A stretch of 64,000 bases of DNA from JANMDU01 sp031418715 (GCA_031418715.1 JANOJL010000051.1:1-64000); one strand, 5' to 3'. Counted from the first letter of the stretch, positions 26,269 to 34,938 are shown. Notes: a model not told the origin generated them from the sequence alone. Numbers and translations are program-made.

Positions 26269-26883
26269 ATGCAAACAGTCGGCCTCACTGGCGGCATTGG
26301 CAGCGGCAAGAGCACGGTTGCCAAAATATTGGCCGATGAAGGTATCCCTTTGATCGATGCAGATGCTTTGTCGCGCAGTTTGACCCAAACAGGCGGCGCT
26401 GCGATGGTGGCGATAGAAGAAGTATTTGGCAAAAATGTAATCGCTCAAGAGGGCGGTTTGAATCGTGAGGCCATGCGCACTTTGATGCTGGAAAACAGCC
26501 AAGCAAAAGCGCGCTTGGAGGCAATCATTCACCCATTGATTGGTCAGCAGATCAATGAGCAATTGGCTCATGCTCAAGCGTCTGGCGCTATTTTGGTGGT
26601 CGTGGACATTCCTTTGTTGGTTGAAGGTGGTTTGCGCTGGCGCAGCCGTTTGGATGCGATTTGGGTGGTGGATTGCTTGCCTGCCACGCAAATTGAGCGC
26701 GTGAAGGTGCGAAATGGCTGGTCTCTCGCGCAGATTGAAGGCGTGATGGCCGCGCAGGCCAATCGCGAGCAACGCTTGGCCTGCGCTGATGCGGTGATCA
26801 GCAATGAAGGCATCGGCCTCGCGCAATTGAGTGAGCAGGTTATGACACTTCTGAACCTGCAAAACTTGGCCACTTCGGTCTGA
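26269..26883 (+). CDS. coaE: dephospho-CoA kinase
   Basis: 204 residues from ATG 26269 (M-Q-T-V-G-L-T-G-G-I-G-S-G-K-S), close to the usual size; a GTG six codons upstream is possible. It phosphorylates the 3'-OH of dephospho-CoA, the last step of CoA synthesis. The P-loop is at 6-14, D-A-D-A-L-S-R at about 32, and V-D-I-P-L-L-V-E near 110. It sits between pilD and zapD, a conserved order. Confidence 0.96.
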   Translation: MQTVGLTGGIGSGKSTVAKILADEGIPLIDADALSRSLTQTGGAAMVAIEEVFGKNVIAQEGGLNREAMRTLMLENSQAKARLEAIIHPLIGQQINEQLAHAQASGAILVVVDIPLLVEGGLRWRSRLDAIWVVDCLPATQIERVKVRNGWSLAQIEGVMAAQANREQRLACADAVISNEGIGLAQLSEQVMTLLNLQNLATSV

Positions 26884-26950
26884 GCATGCACCACTTCCGG
26901 GCTATGATTGTGGCCAAGTTCAACCCTATCCAACCTTTTCAGTTTTTCAC

Positions 26951-27709
26951 GTGATCCTTTACGAATACCCTTTCAACGAGCGTGTGCGCACTTATTTGCG
27001 GTTAGAGCAGCTTTTTGAGCGTTTGGGACAACTGCTTGCTCGCGATGACGCGATGGATCATCACTTTGCTTTTGTCACGATGTTTGAAGTGATTGAGGTG
27101 GCGGCTCGTTCGGAGTTGAAATCCGATGTGCTCAAAGATTTGGAAAAGCACAAACAGCACATGCTGGCTTTTCGCGGCAATCCAGGGATTGCGCCTGATG
27201 TGTTGGAGGCTGTGATTGCTCAGATCGAATCTGTCTTTACTGCAGTGAATACTCAAACAGGCAAAGCGGGCGCGTCACTCAATGACAATGAATGGGTGAC
27301 CAGTGTGCGTAGCCGGATCGCGATTCCTGCGGGCACTTGCGAATTTGATTTGCCAGCGTATTTTCATTGGCAGCACCAGAGCGCTGGGCAGCGCCGCGAA
27401 GATTTGATGCGCTGGGCCAGCTCGCTTTGGCCTTTGGCGCAAGCCATCAATTTGCTGCTGAAGATGCTGCGAGACACTGGCGCTGCGCAAAAGGTGATGG
27501 CTGTGGGCGGGCACTTCCAGCAGAATTTGCCGCAGGGCCGAAGCTTTCAGCTACTGCGCTTGCGGATTGACGAGCAGCTAGGTTTGGTGCCTGAGATCAG
27601 CGGTAATCGTTTGATTGTGTCAGTGCGCCTGCTGCGCCCTTCGCCGGATGACAAGCTGCCTACAGCCACCACACAAGACGCGGGTTTTGAGCTGACGCTT
27701 TGCAGTTGA
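26951..27709 (+). CDS. zapD: cell division protein ZapD
   Basis: 252 residues from GTG 26951. ZapD cross-links FtsZ filaments at the Z ring. Family features: an N-terminal I-L-Y-E-Y-P-F-N-E-R-V-R-T-Y-L-R-L-E helix, central helices with L-K-D-L-E-K-H-K, and P-A-Y-F-H-W-Q-H near 138. It lies between coaE and yacG. Confidence 0.94.
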   Translation: MILYEYPFNERVRTYLRLEQLFERLGQLLARDDAMDHHFAFVTMFEVIEVAARSELKSDVLKDLEKHKQHMLAFRGNPGIAPDVLEAVIAQIESVFTAVNTQTGKAGASLNDNEWVTSVRSRIAIPAGTCEFDLPAYFHWQHQSAGQRREDLMRWASSLWPLAQAINLLLKMLRDTGAAQKVMAVGGHFQQNLPQGRSFQLLRLRIDEQLGLVPEISGNRLIVSVRLLRPSPDDKLPTATTQDAGFELTLCS

Positions 27710-27753
27710 TCTGCGGCAAGTCGATCACGGTTTATGCGATTGAAGTTTTAGGT

Positions 27754-27960
27754 ATGGATAAGAAGCCTCCCATCGTCAAATGCCCTACTTGCAAGGGCGA
27801 TAGTTTTTTCGCATCTAGTAATACTTGGCGACCTTTTTGTAGCGAACGTTGCAGGCAAATTGATTTTGGTGCGTGGGCGAGTGAACAGTTTCGTGTGCCA
27901 GTCAAACCAGTGGAGTTGGATGAGGAGGCGCAAGATGTACCGCGTGATGTGTTGCATTGA
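27754..27960 (+). CDS. yacG: zinc-containing DNA gyrase inhibitor YacG
   Basis: 68 residues from ATG 27754; the longer open frame upstream overlaps zapD and is unlikely. The Zn site is C-P-T-C at about 9-12 and C-S-E-R-C at about 28-32, with W-R-P-F-C-S-E-R-C-R-Q-I-D-F-G-A-W-A. YacG binds GyrB and inhibits gyrase in other bacteria. It ends the pilBCD-coaE-zapD-yacG run. Confidence 0.95.
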   Translation: MDKKPPIVKCPTCKGDSFFASSNTWRPFCSERCRQIDFGAWASEQFRVPVKPVELDEEAQDVPRDVLH

Positions 27961-28262
27961 AGCTGTTGCGGACTACTAGCTTGCTGGAGTTTTTCGCAGT
28001 TCAAAAAGTTGACATATTTTTGCATGGCCATTTGCTATTTATTTAGTAGCTCTTTACGCAGAATATATAACGGTGAAATGCCGATATCACTTCAATATTA
28101 AGGAGCGAACTATCTCCTTTATCAGTGCTGAGTGGGATGCCAGATACGAGGTCTTCTCGGCCGGGCGCACCGACCAACACGGCATCGCCAAACCACCGAT
28201 ACTAAAACCCAAGCAAGTAGCTTTGGAAATACCGTGGCCAGTTCTCTATACAATTTCAAAGT
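27961..28262. other. intergenic stretch holding a dispersed repeat
   Basis: About 300 bp between yacG and the DHDPS-family gene. It contains the repeat copy at 28034-28099; otherwise I see no gene. A short open frame at 28073-28324 is unlike any protein I know. Confidence 0.6.
28034..28099 (+). repeat. dispersed repeat, intergenic copy
   Basis: GCTATTTATTTAGTAGC, then TTACGCAGA, ATATAACGG and a TTCAATATT end. Same order of parts as the other copies. Confidence 0.8.
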
Positions 28263-29198
28263 ATGATGAGTACACACATTTTCCACGGCACGATCCCCGC
28301 ACTCATGACGCCTTGCAAGGCTGACAGAACGCCAGACTTTGAAGCGCTGGTGCGGATGGGGCAACATCAAATGGCGCAGGGCATGAGTGCTGTGGTGTAT
28401 TGCGGCTCGATGGGCGATTGGCCTTTGCTGAGCGATGAGCAGCGCATGAAGGGCGTGGAAGCTTTGGTTCGCGCTGGCGTGCCTGTGGTGGTGGGCACTG
28501 GAGCGCAAAGCCCAGCGCGTGCTTGCGCGATTGCTGCGCACGCGCAGGCAGTAGGCGCTGCTGGGTTGATGGTGATTCCTCGTGTGTTGTCTCGCGGCAG
28601 CTCGATTGCTGCGCAGCGGGCGCATTTTGAAGGCGTGCTCGGAGCGGCCCCAAAATTGCCTGCCGTGATCTACAACAGCCCTTACTATGGCTATGAAACC
28701 CGCGCCGATTTGTTTTTTGATCTGCGCTCTCGCCACGCCAATTTGATTGGTTTCAAGGAGTTTGGCGGTGCTGCATCTCTGAGCTACGCTGCGCAACACA
28801 TCACCCACCAAGGCACGGATGTGCTCTTGATGGTGGGCGTGGACACGCAGGTCGTACACGGCATTGTCCATTGCGGCGCTGTGGGCGCGATCACGGGTGT
28901 TGGCAATGCGTTGCCTGGTGCGGTGTTGCAGTTGGTTGATTTGTGCCGCCAGGCGGTCAAAGGTGATCCTGCGGCTGAGATCAAAGCCAGGCAGCTGGAT
29001 GCTGCGCTGTCGGTGCTTTCATCGTTTGACGAAGGTGTTGATTTGGTGCTGCATTACAAGCATCTCATGGTGCTGGCAGGTTTCCCAGAATATGCGCTGC
29101 ATTTCAATGCCGGCGATGCTTTGAGCGAGAGCCAAAAGCGCTATACCGAGTTGCAATGGCATCAGTTTCAAGCTTGGTATGCCGCTTGGAATGCTTAA
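28263..29198 (+). CDS. dihydrodipicolinate synthase family lyase/deaminase
   Basis: 311 residues, a DapA-like TIM barrel. Motifs: H-G-T-I-P-A-L-M-T-P near the N-terminus, C-G-S-M-G-D-W near 47-53, I-Y-N-S-P-Y-Y-G-Y near 138, and the Schiff-base lysine in L-I-G-F-K-E-F-G near 165. Since a 4-hydroxyproline-epimerase-like gene starts 4 bp after it, a likely role is deamination of 1-pyrroline-4-hydroxy-2-carboxylate; this is inference from context. True DapA is less likely because the active-site loop differs and the partner is catabolic. Confidence 0.85.
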   Translation: MMSTHIFHGTIPALMTPCKADRTPDFEALVRMGQHQMAQGMSAVVYCGSMGDWPLLSDEQRMKGVEALVRAGVPVVVGTGAQSPARACAIAAHAQAVGAAGLMVIPRVLSRGSSIAAQRAHFEGVLGAAPKLPAVIYNSPYYGYETRADLFFDLRSRHANLIGFKEFGGAASLSYAAQHITHQGTDVLLMVGVDTQVVHGIVHCGAVGAITGVGNALPGAVLQLVDLCRQAVKGDPAAEIKARQLDAALSVLSSFDEGVDLVLHYKHLMVLAGFPEYALHFNAGDALSESQKRYTELQWHQFQAWYAAWNA

Positions 29199-29202
29199 AT
29201 CT

Positions 29203-30159
29203 ATGCGCATCATTGATTCTCATACTGCGGGCGAGCCCACTCGCGTCATCATTGAAGGTGGCCCCGACCTTGGCACAGGTTCGATAGCGAAGAGGCGCGA
29301 GCGCTTCACACGCGAGTTCGATCATGTTCGCAGCTTTTGTGTGAACGAGCCACGCGGGCACGATGCTATTGTGGGGGCGCTGTTGTGTGAACCGGTCAAT
29401 CCGGAATGCGTTGCGGGTGTGATTTTCTTTAACAATGTGGGCATGATCGGGATGTGTGGCCACGGCACCATCGGGCTCGCCGTCACGCTAGCTCATCTGG
29501 GGCGCATCGGCGCTGGCGTGCATCGCTTGGAAACGGCTGTGGGTGAGGTGCGATTTGAGTTGTGCGGTGCTAACGAAGTGGAAATTCAAAATGTACCGAG
29601 TTACCGTTACCGAAAAGATGTGAGCCTGGAGGTGACCGGCTTGGGGCGCGTGACGGGCGATATCGCTTGGGGCGGCAATTGGTTCTTCCTCTGCAGCGAA
29701 TCGCCACATCCGATTGACTTGAAACATCTCAACTCGCTCACCGCCTCTGCGCAAGCTATTGCTGATGCACTTTGGGCGCAAGGGATTCGGGGCGAGGATG
29801 GTGGGCGCATTGATCACATTGAATTCTTTGGCACACCGGTTTCTGCTGACGCGCACAGCCGTAATTTTGTGCTCTGCCCGGGCGGGGCGTATGACCGCTC
29901 ACCCTGCGGAACGGGCACCAGCGCCAAGCTAGCTTGCCTTGCGGCAGATGGCAAGCTCGCGCCAAAGGCGTGGTGGGTGCAAGAGAGTGTGATTGGGAGC
30001 TCGTTCAAGGCTCACTACAGCCTAAGCGGCCTCAGTGAGAGTGCGACTGACAAAGGCCATGTGATCCCGCATATTCGAGGGCATGCATATGTGGTTGCAG
30101 ACAGCCATTTGTTGGCAGATGTGGCCGATCCTTTTGTACACGGCATTCGAGCGCAATAA
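29203..30159 (+). CDS. proline racemase family, 4-hydroxyproline 2-epimerase-like
   Basis: 318 residues from ATG 29203 (M-R-I-I-D-S-H-T-A-G-E-P-T-R). Both catalytic cysteines of the epimerase class are present: G-M-C-G-H-G-T-I-G near 88 and S-P-C-G-T-G-T-S-A near 236. D-S-H-T-A-G-E and I-D-H-I-E-F-F-G are further family marks. It would interconvert trans-4-hydroxy-L-proline and cis-4-hydroxy-D-proline. The D-amino-acid oxidase/dehydrogenase and semialdehyde dehydrogenase needed for the rest of the pathway are not in the window. Confidence 0.88.
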   Translation: MRIIDSHTAGEPTRVIIEGGPDLGTGSIAKRRERFTREFDHVRSFCVNEPRGHDAIVGALLCEPVNPECVAGVIFFNNVGMIGMCGHGTIGLAVTLAHLGRIGAGVHRLETAVGEVRFELCGANEVEIQNVPSYRYRKDVSLEVTGLGRVTGDIAWGGNWFFLCSESPHPIDLKHLNSLTASAQAIADALWAQGIRGEDGGRIDHIEFFGTPVSADAHSRNFVLCPGGAYDRSPCGTGTSAKLACLAADGKLAPKAWWVQESVIGSSFKAHYSLSGLSESATDKGHVIPHIRGHAYVVADSHLLADVADPFVHGIRAQ

Positions 30160-30179
30160 ACGAATTCAAATTCATCACG

Positions 30180-30446
30180 ATGCCTCAACCTCCGCTCTAT
30201 TTTGTCTATGGCACGCTGCGGCGCGGCGATGACAACGACATCACGCTTCTGTCGCCACCGCCGCGCTTTCTGGGTCAAGCCAAGATCGTGGGTCAGATGT
30301 TCCATCTGGGCAACTATCCGGGCGTGACTCTGGGTGAGGGTGCAAGCGATGCGAGCCATATCGTGGGCGAGGTGTATGAAATCAACCCCGTCTATGTGCA
30401 GGGTACACCTATCATCGCCAGCGGCGATTGGGTGAAGGATCGTTAA
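30180..30446 (+). pseudogene. gamma-glutamylcyclotransferase-like protein with internal deletion
   Basis: 88 residues; family members are usually 110-150. The N-terminal half is normal (Y-F-V-Y-G-T-L-R-R-G near 7-16, then G-N-Y-P-G-V, G-E-V-Y-E-I-N). The usual L-D-x-x-E-G segment with the catalytic glutamate is missing. The sequence jumps directly to the family C-terminus, V-Y-V-Q-G-T-P-I-I-A-S-G-D-W. The frame is open, so a shortened, probably inactive protein could still be made. It ends 2 bp before the glycosyltransferase ATG. Confidence 0.7.
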
Positions 30447-30448
30447 AA

Positions 30449-31543
30449 ATGAGCAAAGACCAGCGCCCCGAAGTGATCATCACCTGCATGAAAAAACGCC
30501 TTTCTGGCGTCACGACTACGATCACCAATTTGCTGCCTGTGCAAGCCAAGATGCTGCGCGTGGGCTATGTGGGCTCCGACATTCCAGGCTTGAAAGAAGC
30601 TCACGCAGCTTCGGGCGATTTCATGCATCTGTCGCTGTGGCAAGCTGTTTTGGCTTCGCGCAAGCGTCTACCCGATGGCCGCAAAATGGTTTGGCATGTG
30701 CGGCGAGATAACGAAATGATTTTGGCGATTTTTCTGCGCGGCATTTTGCGTTTGCCGATGGCCTTGCTCTTCACCTCGGCTGCAACGCGCCGCCATGGCC
30801 GCTGGCCGCTCTGGCTGATCAGTCGCATGGATGCCGTGATTTCCACCACGCCGCTGGCTGCACAGCAGATCGCCGATGTGGTGCCCAAACTTACGCGCGT
30901 GATCCCGCATGGCGTGAACACACAAACCTTTGTACCACCCGCTGACCAACTCGCAGCTTGGCGCGATTCTGGCCTGCCAGGGCGCTACGGCATAGGCGTG
31001 TTTGGCCGTGTGCGGCATCAAAAAGGTATTCACATTTTTGTACCTGCGTTGATTGAGTTGTTGCCAAAATATCCTGATTTCACTGCGGTGATCTGCGGCC
31101 TCTGCAAACCAGAAGACGAGGCCTACAAAGCGGATTTGATCAAGCAAATAGAGGCGGCGGGTTTGAGCAAGCGCTTTGTATGGCTCGGCCTCGTGCCCGC
31201 TGAGGATTTAGCGCTGTGGTACCAACGCGTTTCTATCACCGTTGCCTGCCCGCTCAACGAAGGCTTTGGTCTCACCCCGATTGAAGGCATGGCTTGCGGT
31301 AGCGCTGTGGTGGCCAGCCGCACCGGGGCGTTTGAAGAGATCGTCGTAGAAGGCGAGACGGGGCATTTGATCCCGACCGACGACGCACCCGCCTTGGCGG
31401 CGGCTTTGGAGAAACTGTTGTCGCAGCCTGAGCGCGTCTCACAGATGGCGAAAGCTGGCCGCGAGCGAGTGGTGGCAAACTATTCGATTGATGCTGAAGC
31501 GCGGCTAATCAGCGAGATGGTGATGCTGGCTGCACGCAGTTAA
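30449..31543 (+). CDS. glycosyltransferase family 4, LPS-core/LpsB-like
   Basis: 364 residues from ATG 30449, with GAAGGA about 10 nt upstream. GT-B fold of the GT4 family: V-F-G-R-V-R-H-Q-K-G near 186 and E-G-F-G-L-T-P-I-E-G-M-A-C-G near 275 (the E-x7-E nucleotide-sugar motif). V-I-P-H-G-V-N-T-Q precedes them near 150. It is most like mannosyl/glucosyltransferases of LPS core assembly; the sugar cannot be assigned. It is cytoplasmic, on the inner face of the membrane. Confidence 0.88.
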   Translation: MSKDQRPEVIITCMKKRLSGVTTTITNLLPVQAKMLRVGYVGSDIPGLKEAHAASGDFMHLSLWQAVLASRKRLPDGRKMVWHVRRDNEMILAIFLRGILRLPMALLFTSAATRRHGRWPLWLISRMDAVISTTPLAAQQIADVVPKLTRVIPHGVNTQTFVPPADQLAAWRDSGLPGRYGIGVFGRVRHQKGIHIFVPALIELLPKYPDFTAVICGLCKPEDEAYKADLIKQIEAAGLSKRFVWLGLVPAEDLALWYQRVSITVACPLNEGFGLTPIEGMACGSAVVASRTGAFEEIVVEGETGHLIPTDDAPALAAALEKLLSQPERVSQMAKAGRERVVANYSIDAEARLISEMVMLAARS

Positions 31544-31545
31544 TT

Positions 31546-31610
31546 GCTATTAAAATTATAGCGAACTTTGTTTATTTAATAACGGGTAGAAGCCGATTTT
31601 ACTTAAAAAT
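31546..31610 (+). repeat. dispersed repeat between the glycosyltransferase and hydrolase genes
   Basis: GCTATTAAAATTATAGC, AATAACGGGTAGAAGCCGAT, ACTTAAAAAT. It starts 2 nt after the glycosyltransferase stop and its last base is shared with the TGA stop of the opposite-strand hydrolase. Confidence 0.85.
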
Positions 31611-32557
31611 CATGCCAAAACAAAGCCCGAGACCAATGCTGCCAATTGCATCGGCTGATCATGATGCAGCATATGCCCCGCATCTTCAATACGTTCGATG
31701 CGTACATTCGGTACATGCTTCAAGCGCTCGTGGTAAAGCTCTAAGGTGTAGCGGCCTTTGTACCAACCCGTCATGGAATCGTCTGAAGCTTCGATAGCGA
31801 GCAGGGGCATGCTGATGCGCTGATACAGCGCAAGAGTTTCTTCCACGCGGGAGAGATTCGCGTTGATGATTTTGTGAGCGGGATCGCCCAAAATTTCAAA
31901 CTCACCTGCCGTATTTCGCGCCGACCAATGTTGTGCGAGCCAATCGGCTTTGTCTTGCGACAGCCGAGGATTGTTCTTCATCAGGCGCGAGGCCACGCCA
32001 GAGAGCGCGGGATAAGCGCGCATCGCCATCTCGCCTTTGTGGTGGCTTTTCAAATGATCGAGCCATTGCGCATAGCGCGTGGGCGCTTGGGCAGGTTGGG
32101 TCTCGGGCATGCCGAAGCCTTCTAAATTGATGAGTTTGCGAATTCGCTGAGGGCGCACGCCTGCATAGCTCATCACCACATTGCCTCCTAAGCTGTGGCC
32201 GAGCAGATCAACTTGCGCATCAGGCGAATAATGGTCGATCAGAAAATCCAGATCGGCCATGTAGTCGGGCAACCAATAATTGTCGGTGTCGCTGCCTTGG
32301 CAGCTTTTACTGGCGTTATTCACATGGTGCGTGAGGCCATAGCCGCGCCAATCGGGCGCGATGATGTGGCGGCCAGCCAGCGGCGTGGCCTCTAGCGCGT
32401 CCACCACGAACTGAAATGATGCGCCCACATCCATCCAGCCATGCACCATCACCAGCGGCGGCAACCCAGCTTGCGGCTGCCCCCAAGTGCGCACATGGTA
32501 CTGATGCGTGCGGATGCGGACAAACTCGGATTGGGAGGCTCGTGTAATTGTGTACAT
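31610..32557 (-). CDS. alpha/beta hydrolase
   Basis: 315 residues. The nucleophile elbow G-H-S-L-G-G is near 120, the oxyanion motif M-V-H-G-W-M-D is near 36-42, an acidic residue lies in E-A-S-D-D near 254, and the catalytic histidine is in D-A-G-H-M-L-H near 293. It is probably an esterase or lipase of the epoxide-hydrolase-like superfamily; the substrate is unknown. It is transcribed away from the acyl-CoA synthetase gene. Confidence 0.85.
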   Translation of the reverse strand: MYTITRASQSEFVRIRTHQYHVRTWGQPQAGLPPLVMVHGWMDVGASFQFVVDALEATPLAGRHIIAPDWRGYGLTHHVNNASKSCQGSDTDNYWLPDYMADLDFLIDHYSPDAQVDLLGHSLGGNVVMSYAGVRPQRIRKLINLEGFGMPETQPAQAPTRYAQWLDHLKSHHKGEMAMRAYPALSGVASRLMKNNPRLSQDKADWLAQHWSARNTAGEFEILGDPAHKIINANLSRVEETLALYQRISMPLLAIEASDDSMTGWYKGRYTLELYHERLKHVPNVRIERIEDAGHMLHHDQPMQLAALVSGFVLA

Positions 32558-32605
32558 TTAAGCTATCTTAAGTGAATGATGGTGCACTGCACGAAATCCT
32601 AGGTC

Positions 32606-34384
32606 ATGCCTGCGACAAGCCCTCCCGTTGATGCTTATACTGCTTTACACAAGCAGTTCCGCTGGCTTGTGCCCAAATATTTCAACATGGCACAGGTGTG
32701 CGCGCGGCGCTGGGCAGAGAATCCGGATACTATGAAATCCATAGCAGTCCGCGCATATTCTATAAGGGCGAAGGGCCATAAACAGCAAGAATTCTTAACC
32801 TATCAGCAGTTATGCGAGCAGGCCAACCAGCTCAGCCACGTGCTGGGCCAACTGGGTGTGAAGCGGGGTGATCGCGTGGCGATTGTGCTCCCTCAGCGGC
32901 TAGAGGCGGCGGTGGCATATATGGCGGTGCTGCAAATGGGCGCGGTGGCGATGCCTCTGTCGATGCTGTTTGGCCCCGAGGCGCTGGAATACCGTTTTAA
33001 CGATTCACAGGCGGTGGTGGCCATTGTGGACGACAGCACGGTGGCATCAGTGACTCAGATTCGTGCGCGGTGCCCGGCTCTGCGCCGCTTGGTGGGCATT
33101 GGCGACGCTGCAGCGCAATGCGAGGTGGATTACGCGCTACAAACCCTGATGCAGAGCGAGCATTTCCCACTGGCTAAAACGCGGGCAGATGATCCAGCGG
33201 TGTTGATCTACACCAGCGGCACCACCGGGCCAGCCAAAGGCGCACTCATTCCGCATCGCGCACTGCTGGGTAATTTGACGGGCTTTGTGGCAAGCCAGAA
33301 TTGGTTTGGCTTTGATGGCAAAGCCAATGCGTCATCGGATGCCGTGTTTTGGAGCCCGGCTGACTGGGCCTGGACGGGTGGGCTGATGGACGCGCTCTTG
33401 CCCACGCTCTACTTTGGCCGCGAAATCATCGCCTTCAATGGCCGTTTCTCGCCAGAGATTGCGTTTGATATTTTGCAAACCCATCGCGTGACGCACACCT
33501 TCTTGTTTCCTACAGCGCTAAAAGCCATGATGAAGGCGTTTCCAGAGCCTAAAAAGCGCTTCAAATTCAAGTTGCAGGCGCTGATGAGCGCGGGAGAATC
33601 GGTGGGCGATGCGGTGTATGGCTATTGCGAGCACCAGCTGGGCATCAAGGTCAATGAGATGTTTGGCCAGACCGAGATCAACTACATCGTCGGCAATTGC
33701 AATCGCTACTGGCCTTCGCGTCCGGGCAGCATGGGCAAAGCGTATCCGGGGCACAGCGTGGCGGTGATTGACGAAAGCAGCCGCCTGTGTGGGCCTGGTG
33801 TGGTGGGCGAAGTGGCGGTGAACCATGTGGACGTGCATGGCAAGCCAGATCCAGTGTTTTTCTTAGGTTATTGGAACAATGAAGCGGCCACACTGAAGAA
33901 AACCACGTTCTCGCTTGAAGGGCAGCGCTGGTGTCGCACCGGAGATTTGGCTTATGCCGATGCAGATGGGTATCTTTGGTATCAGGGCCGGGCAGACGAT
34001 ATGTTCAAGGCGGCTGGGTATCGCATTGGCCCCAGCGAAGTGGAGAACAGTTTGGTCAAACATCCTGCGGTGCTAAACGCTGCCGTGGTGCCCAAGCCCG
34101 ATCTAGAGCGTGGCTCGGTGGTCAAAGCCTATATTGTTCTTGCTCCTGATTTCGTAGCACTCCGCGCAGGTTTTATAACGGCAAATGACCTAAAAGGCTT
34201 AAAAATTCATGATGATGCGCTGATGCAAAGCATTCAGCAGCAGGTGCGCGGCCAGCTTGCGCCTTATGAATATCCGAAAGAAATTGAGTTCATTGACGAA
34301 CTGCCGATGACAACGACCGGCAAAGTACAAAGGCGCGTGCTTCGCCTGCAAGAAGAGGAGCGTTATAGGAGCCGGGCCAGATGA
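32606..34384 (+). CDS. AMP-dependent acyl-CoA synthetase (acetyl/medium-chain type)
   Basis: 592 residues. AMP-binding superfamily: P-loop Y-T-S-G-T-T-G-P-A-K-G near 199-209, G-Q-T-E-I-N near 353, and T-G-D-L-A-Y ... Y-Q-G-R-A-D-D-M-F-K near 447-473. The catalytic lysine is in T-T-T-G-K-V-Q-R near 572. It activates a carboxylate to its CoA thioester via an acyl-adenylate. Two copies of the dispersed repeat are inside the gene: residues about 41-63 (I-A-V-R-A-Y-S-I-R-A) and 512-533 (V-A-L-R-A-G-F-I-T-A). A GNAT acetyltransferase follows with a 4-nt overlap, recalling acetylation control of such ligases. Confidence 0.92.
   Translation: MPATSPPVDAYTALHKQFRWLVPKYFNMAQVCARRWAENPDTMKSIAVRAYSIRAKGHKQQEFLTYQQLCEQANQLSHVLGQLGVKRGDRVAIVLPQRLEAAVAYMAVLQMGAVAMPLSMLFGPEALEYRFNDSQAVVAIVDDSTVASVTQIRARCPALRRLVGIGDAAAQCEVDYALQTLMQSEHFPLAKTRADDPAVLIYTSGTTGPAKGALIPHRALLGNLTGFVASQNWFGFDGKANASSDAVFWSPADWAWTGGLMDALLPTLYFGREIIAFNGRFSPEIAFDILQTHRVTHTFLFPTALKAMMKAFPEPKKRFKFKLQALMSAGESVGDAVYGYCEHQLGIKVNEMFGQTEINYIVGNCNRYWPSRPGSMGKAYPGHSVAVIDESSRLCGPGVVGEVAVNHVDVHGKPDPVFFLGYWNNEAATLKKTTFSLEGQRWCRTGDLAYADADGYLWYQGRADDMFKAAGYRIGPSEVENSLVKHPAVLNAAVVPKPDLERGSVVKAYIVLAPDFVALRAGFITANDLKGLKIHDDALMQSIQQQVRGQLAPYEYPKEIEFIDELPMTTTGKVQRRVLRLQEEERYRSRAR
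32730..32794 (+). repeat. dispersed repeat, 5' copy in the acyl-CoA synthetase gene (sense)
   Basis: CTATGAAATCCATAGCAGTC, CGCGCATATTCTATAAGGGC and a gAAGGGCCATAAAC tail. The frame ATA-GCA-GTC-CGC-GCA gives I-A-V-R-A. Confidence 0.8.
34142..34206 (+). repeat. dispersed repeat, 3' copy in the acyl-CoA synthetase gene (sense)
   Basis: GCTCCTGATTTCGTAGCACT, CCGCGCAGG, TTTTATAACGG, and GGCTTAAAAAT at the end. The frame GTA-GCA-CTC-CGC-GCA gives V-A-L-R-A-G-F-I-T. Confidence 0.85.
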
Positions 34385-34938
34385 ATCCTGAGATCAGCGC
34401 TTTTCGTGTTCGCGCCGCCGAACCAGAAGATGCCGCCGTGCTGTCAGCCTTGATCGGCAGCGAAGGTGTCTTTGAAGGCACATCACAACTGCCGATGATG
34501 CCAGTGGCTTCGCGGTTGGATCTTTTTAACAAGGTCGATCCTTCCGGCCTGTTGTTGGTCGCTTGTGTGAGGGTCAATGAGCGGGAAGAGATCGTTGGCA
34601 TGATTGGCCTGCACCTGGTGCAACCGGGCCTTCGGCGCGCACATGTGCGAGGTTTAGGCATATCTGTTGCAAAGGCATGGCAAGGGCAGGGCGTTGGACA
34701 ATTGCTGATGGCGGAAGCGCTGCATTGGGCAGACCAATGGGCAGGGATCTTGCGGATTGAGCTGACCGTGCTGGTCGATAACGCGCCAGCCATTGCTTTG
34801 TATGAGCGAAACGACTTCGTACGAGAAGGGGTGATGCGCGGGCACATCCTGCGTGATGGCCTGTATGCCGATACGCAAATGATGGCGCGTTTGCACCCGA
34901 AGCCGCCGGGCCTCTCCTCGGTTGGGTCTGAACGATAG
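34381..34938 (+). CDS. GNAT family N-acetyltransferase
   Basis: 185 residues, ATG overlapping the acyl-CoA synthetase stop by 4 nt. The acetyl-CoA motif A is G-I-S-V-A-K-A-W-Q-G-Q-G-V-G-Q-L-L-M near 92-109, followed by L-T-V-L-V-D-N-A-P-A-I-A-L-Y-E-R-N-D-F near 125-143. The family acetylates small molecules or proteins. The overlap suggests a partnership with the ligase, but the target is unproven. Confidence 0.88.
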   Translation: MNPEISAFRVRAAEPEDAAVLSALIGSEGVFEGTSQLPMMPVASRLDLFNKVDPSGLLLVACVRVNEREEIVGMIGLHLVQPGLRRAHVRGLGISVAKAWQGQGVGQLLMAEALHWADQWAGILRIELTVLVDNAPAIALYERNDFVREGVMRGHILRDGLYADTQMMARLHPKPPGLSSVGSER

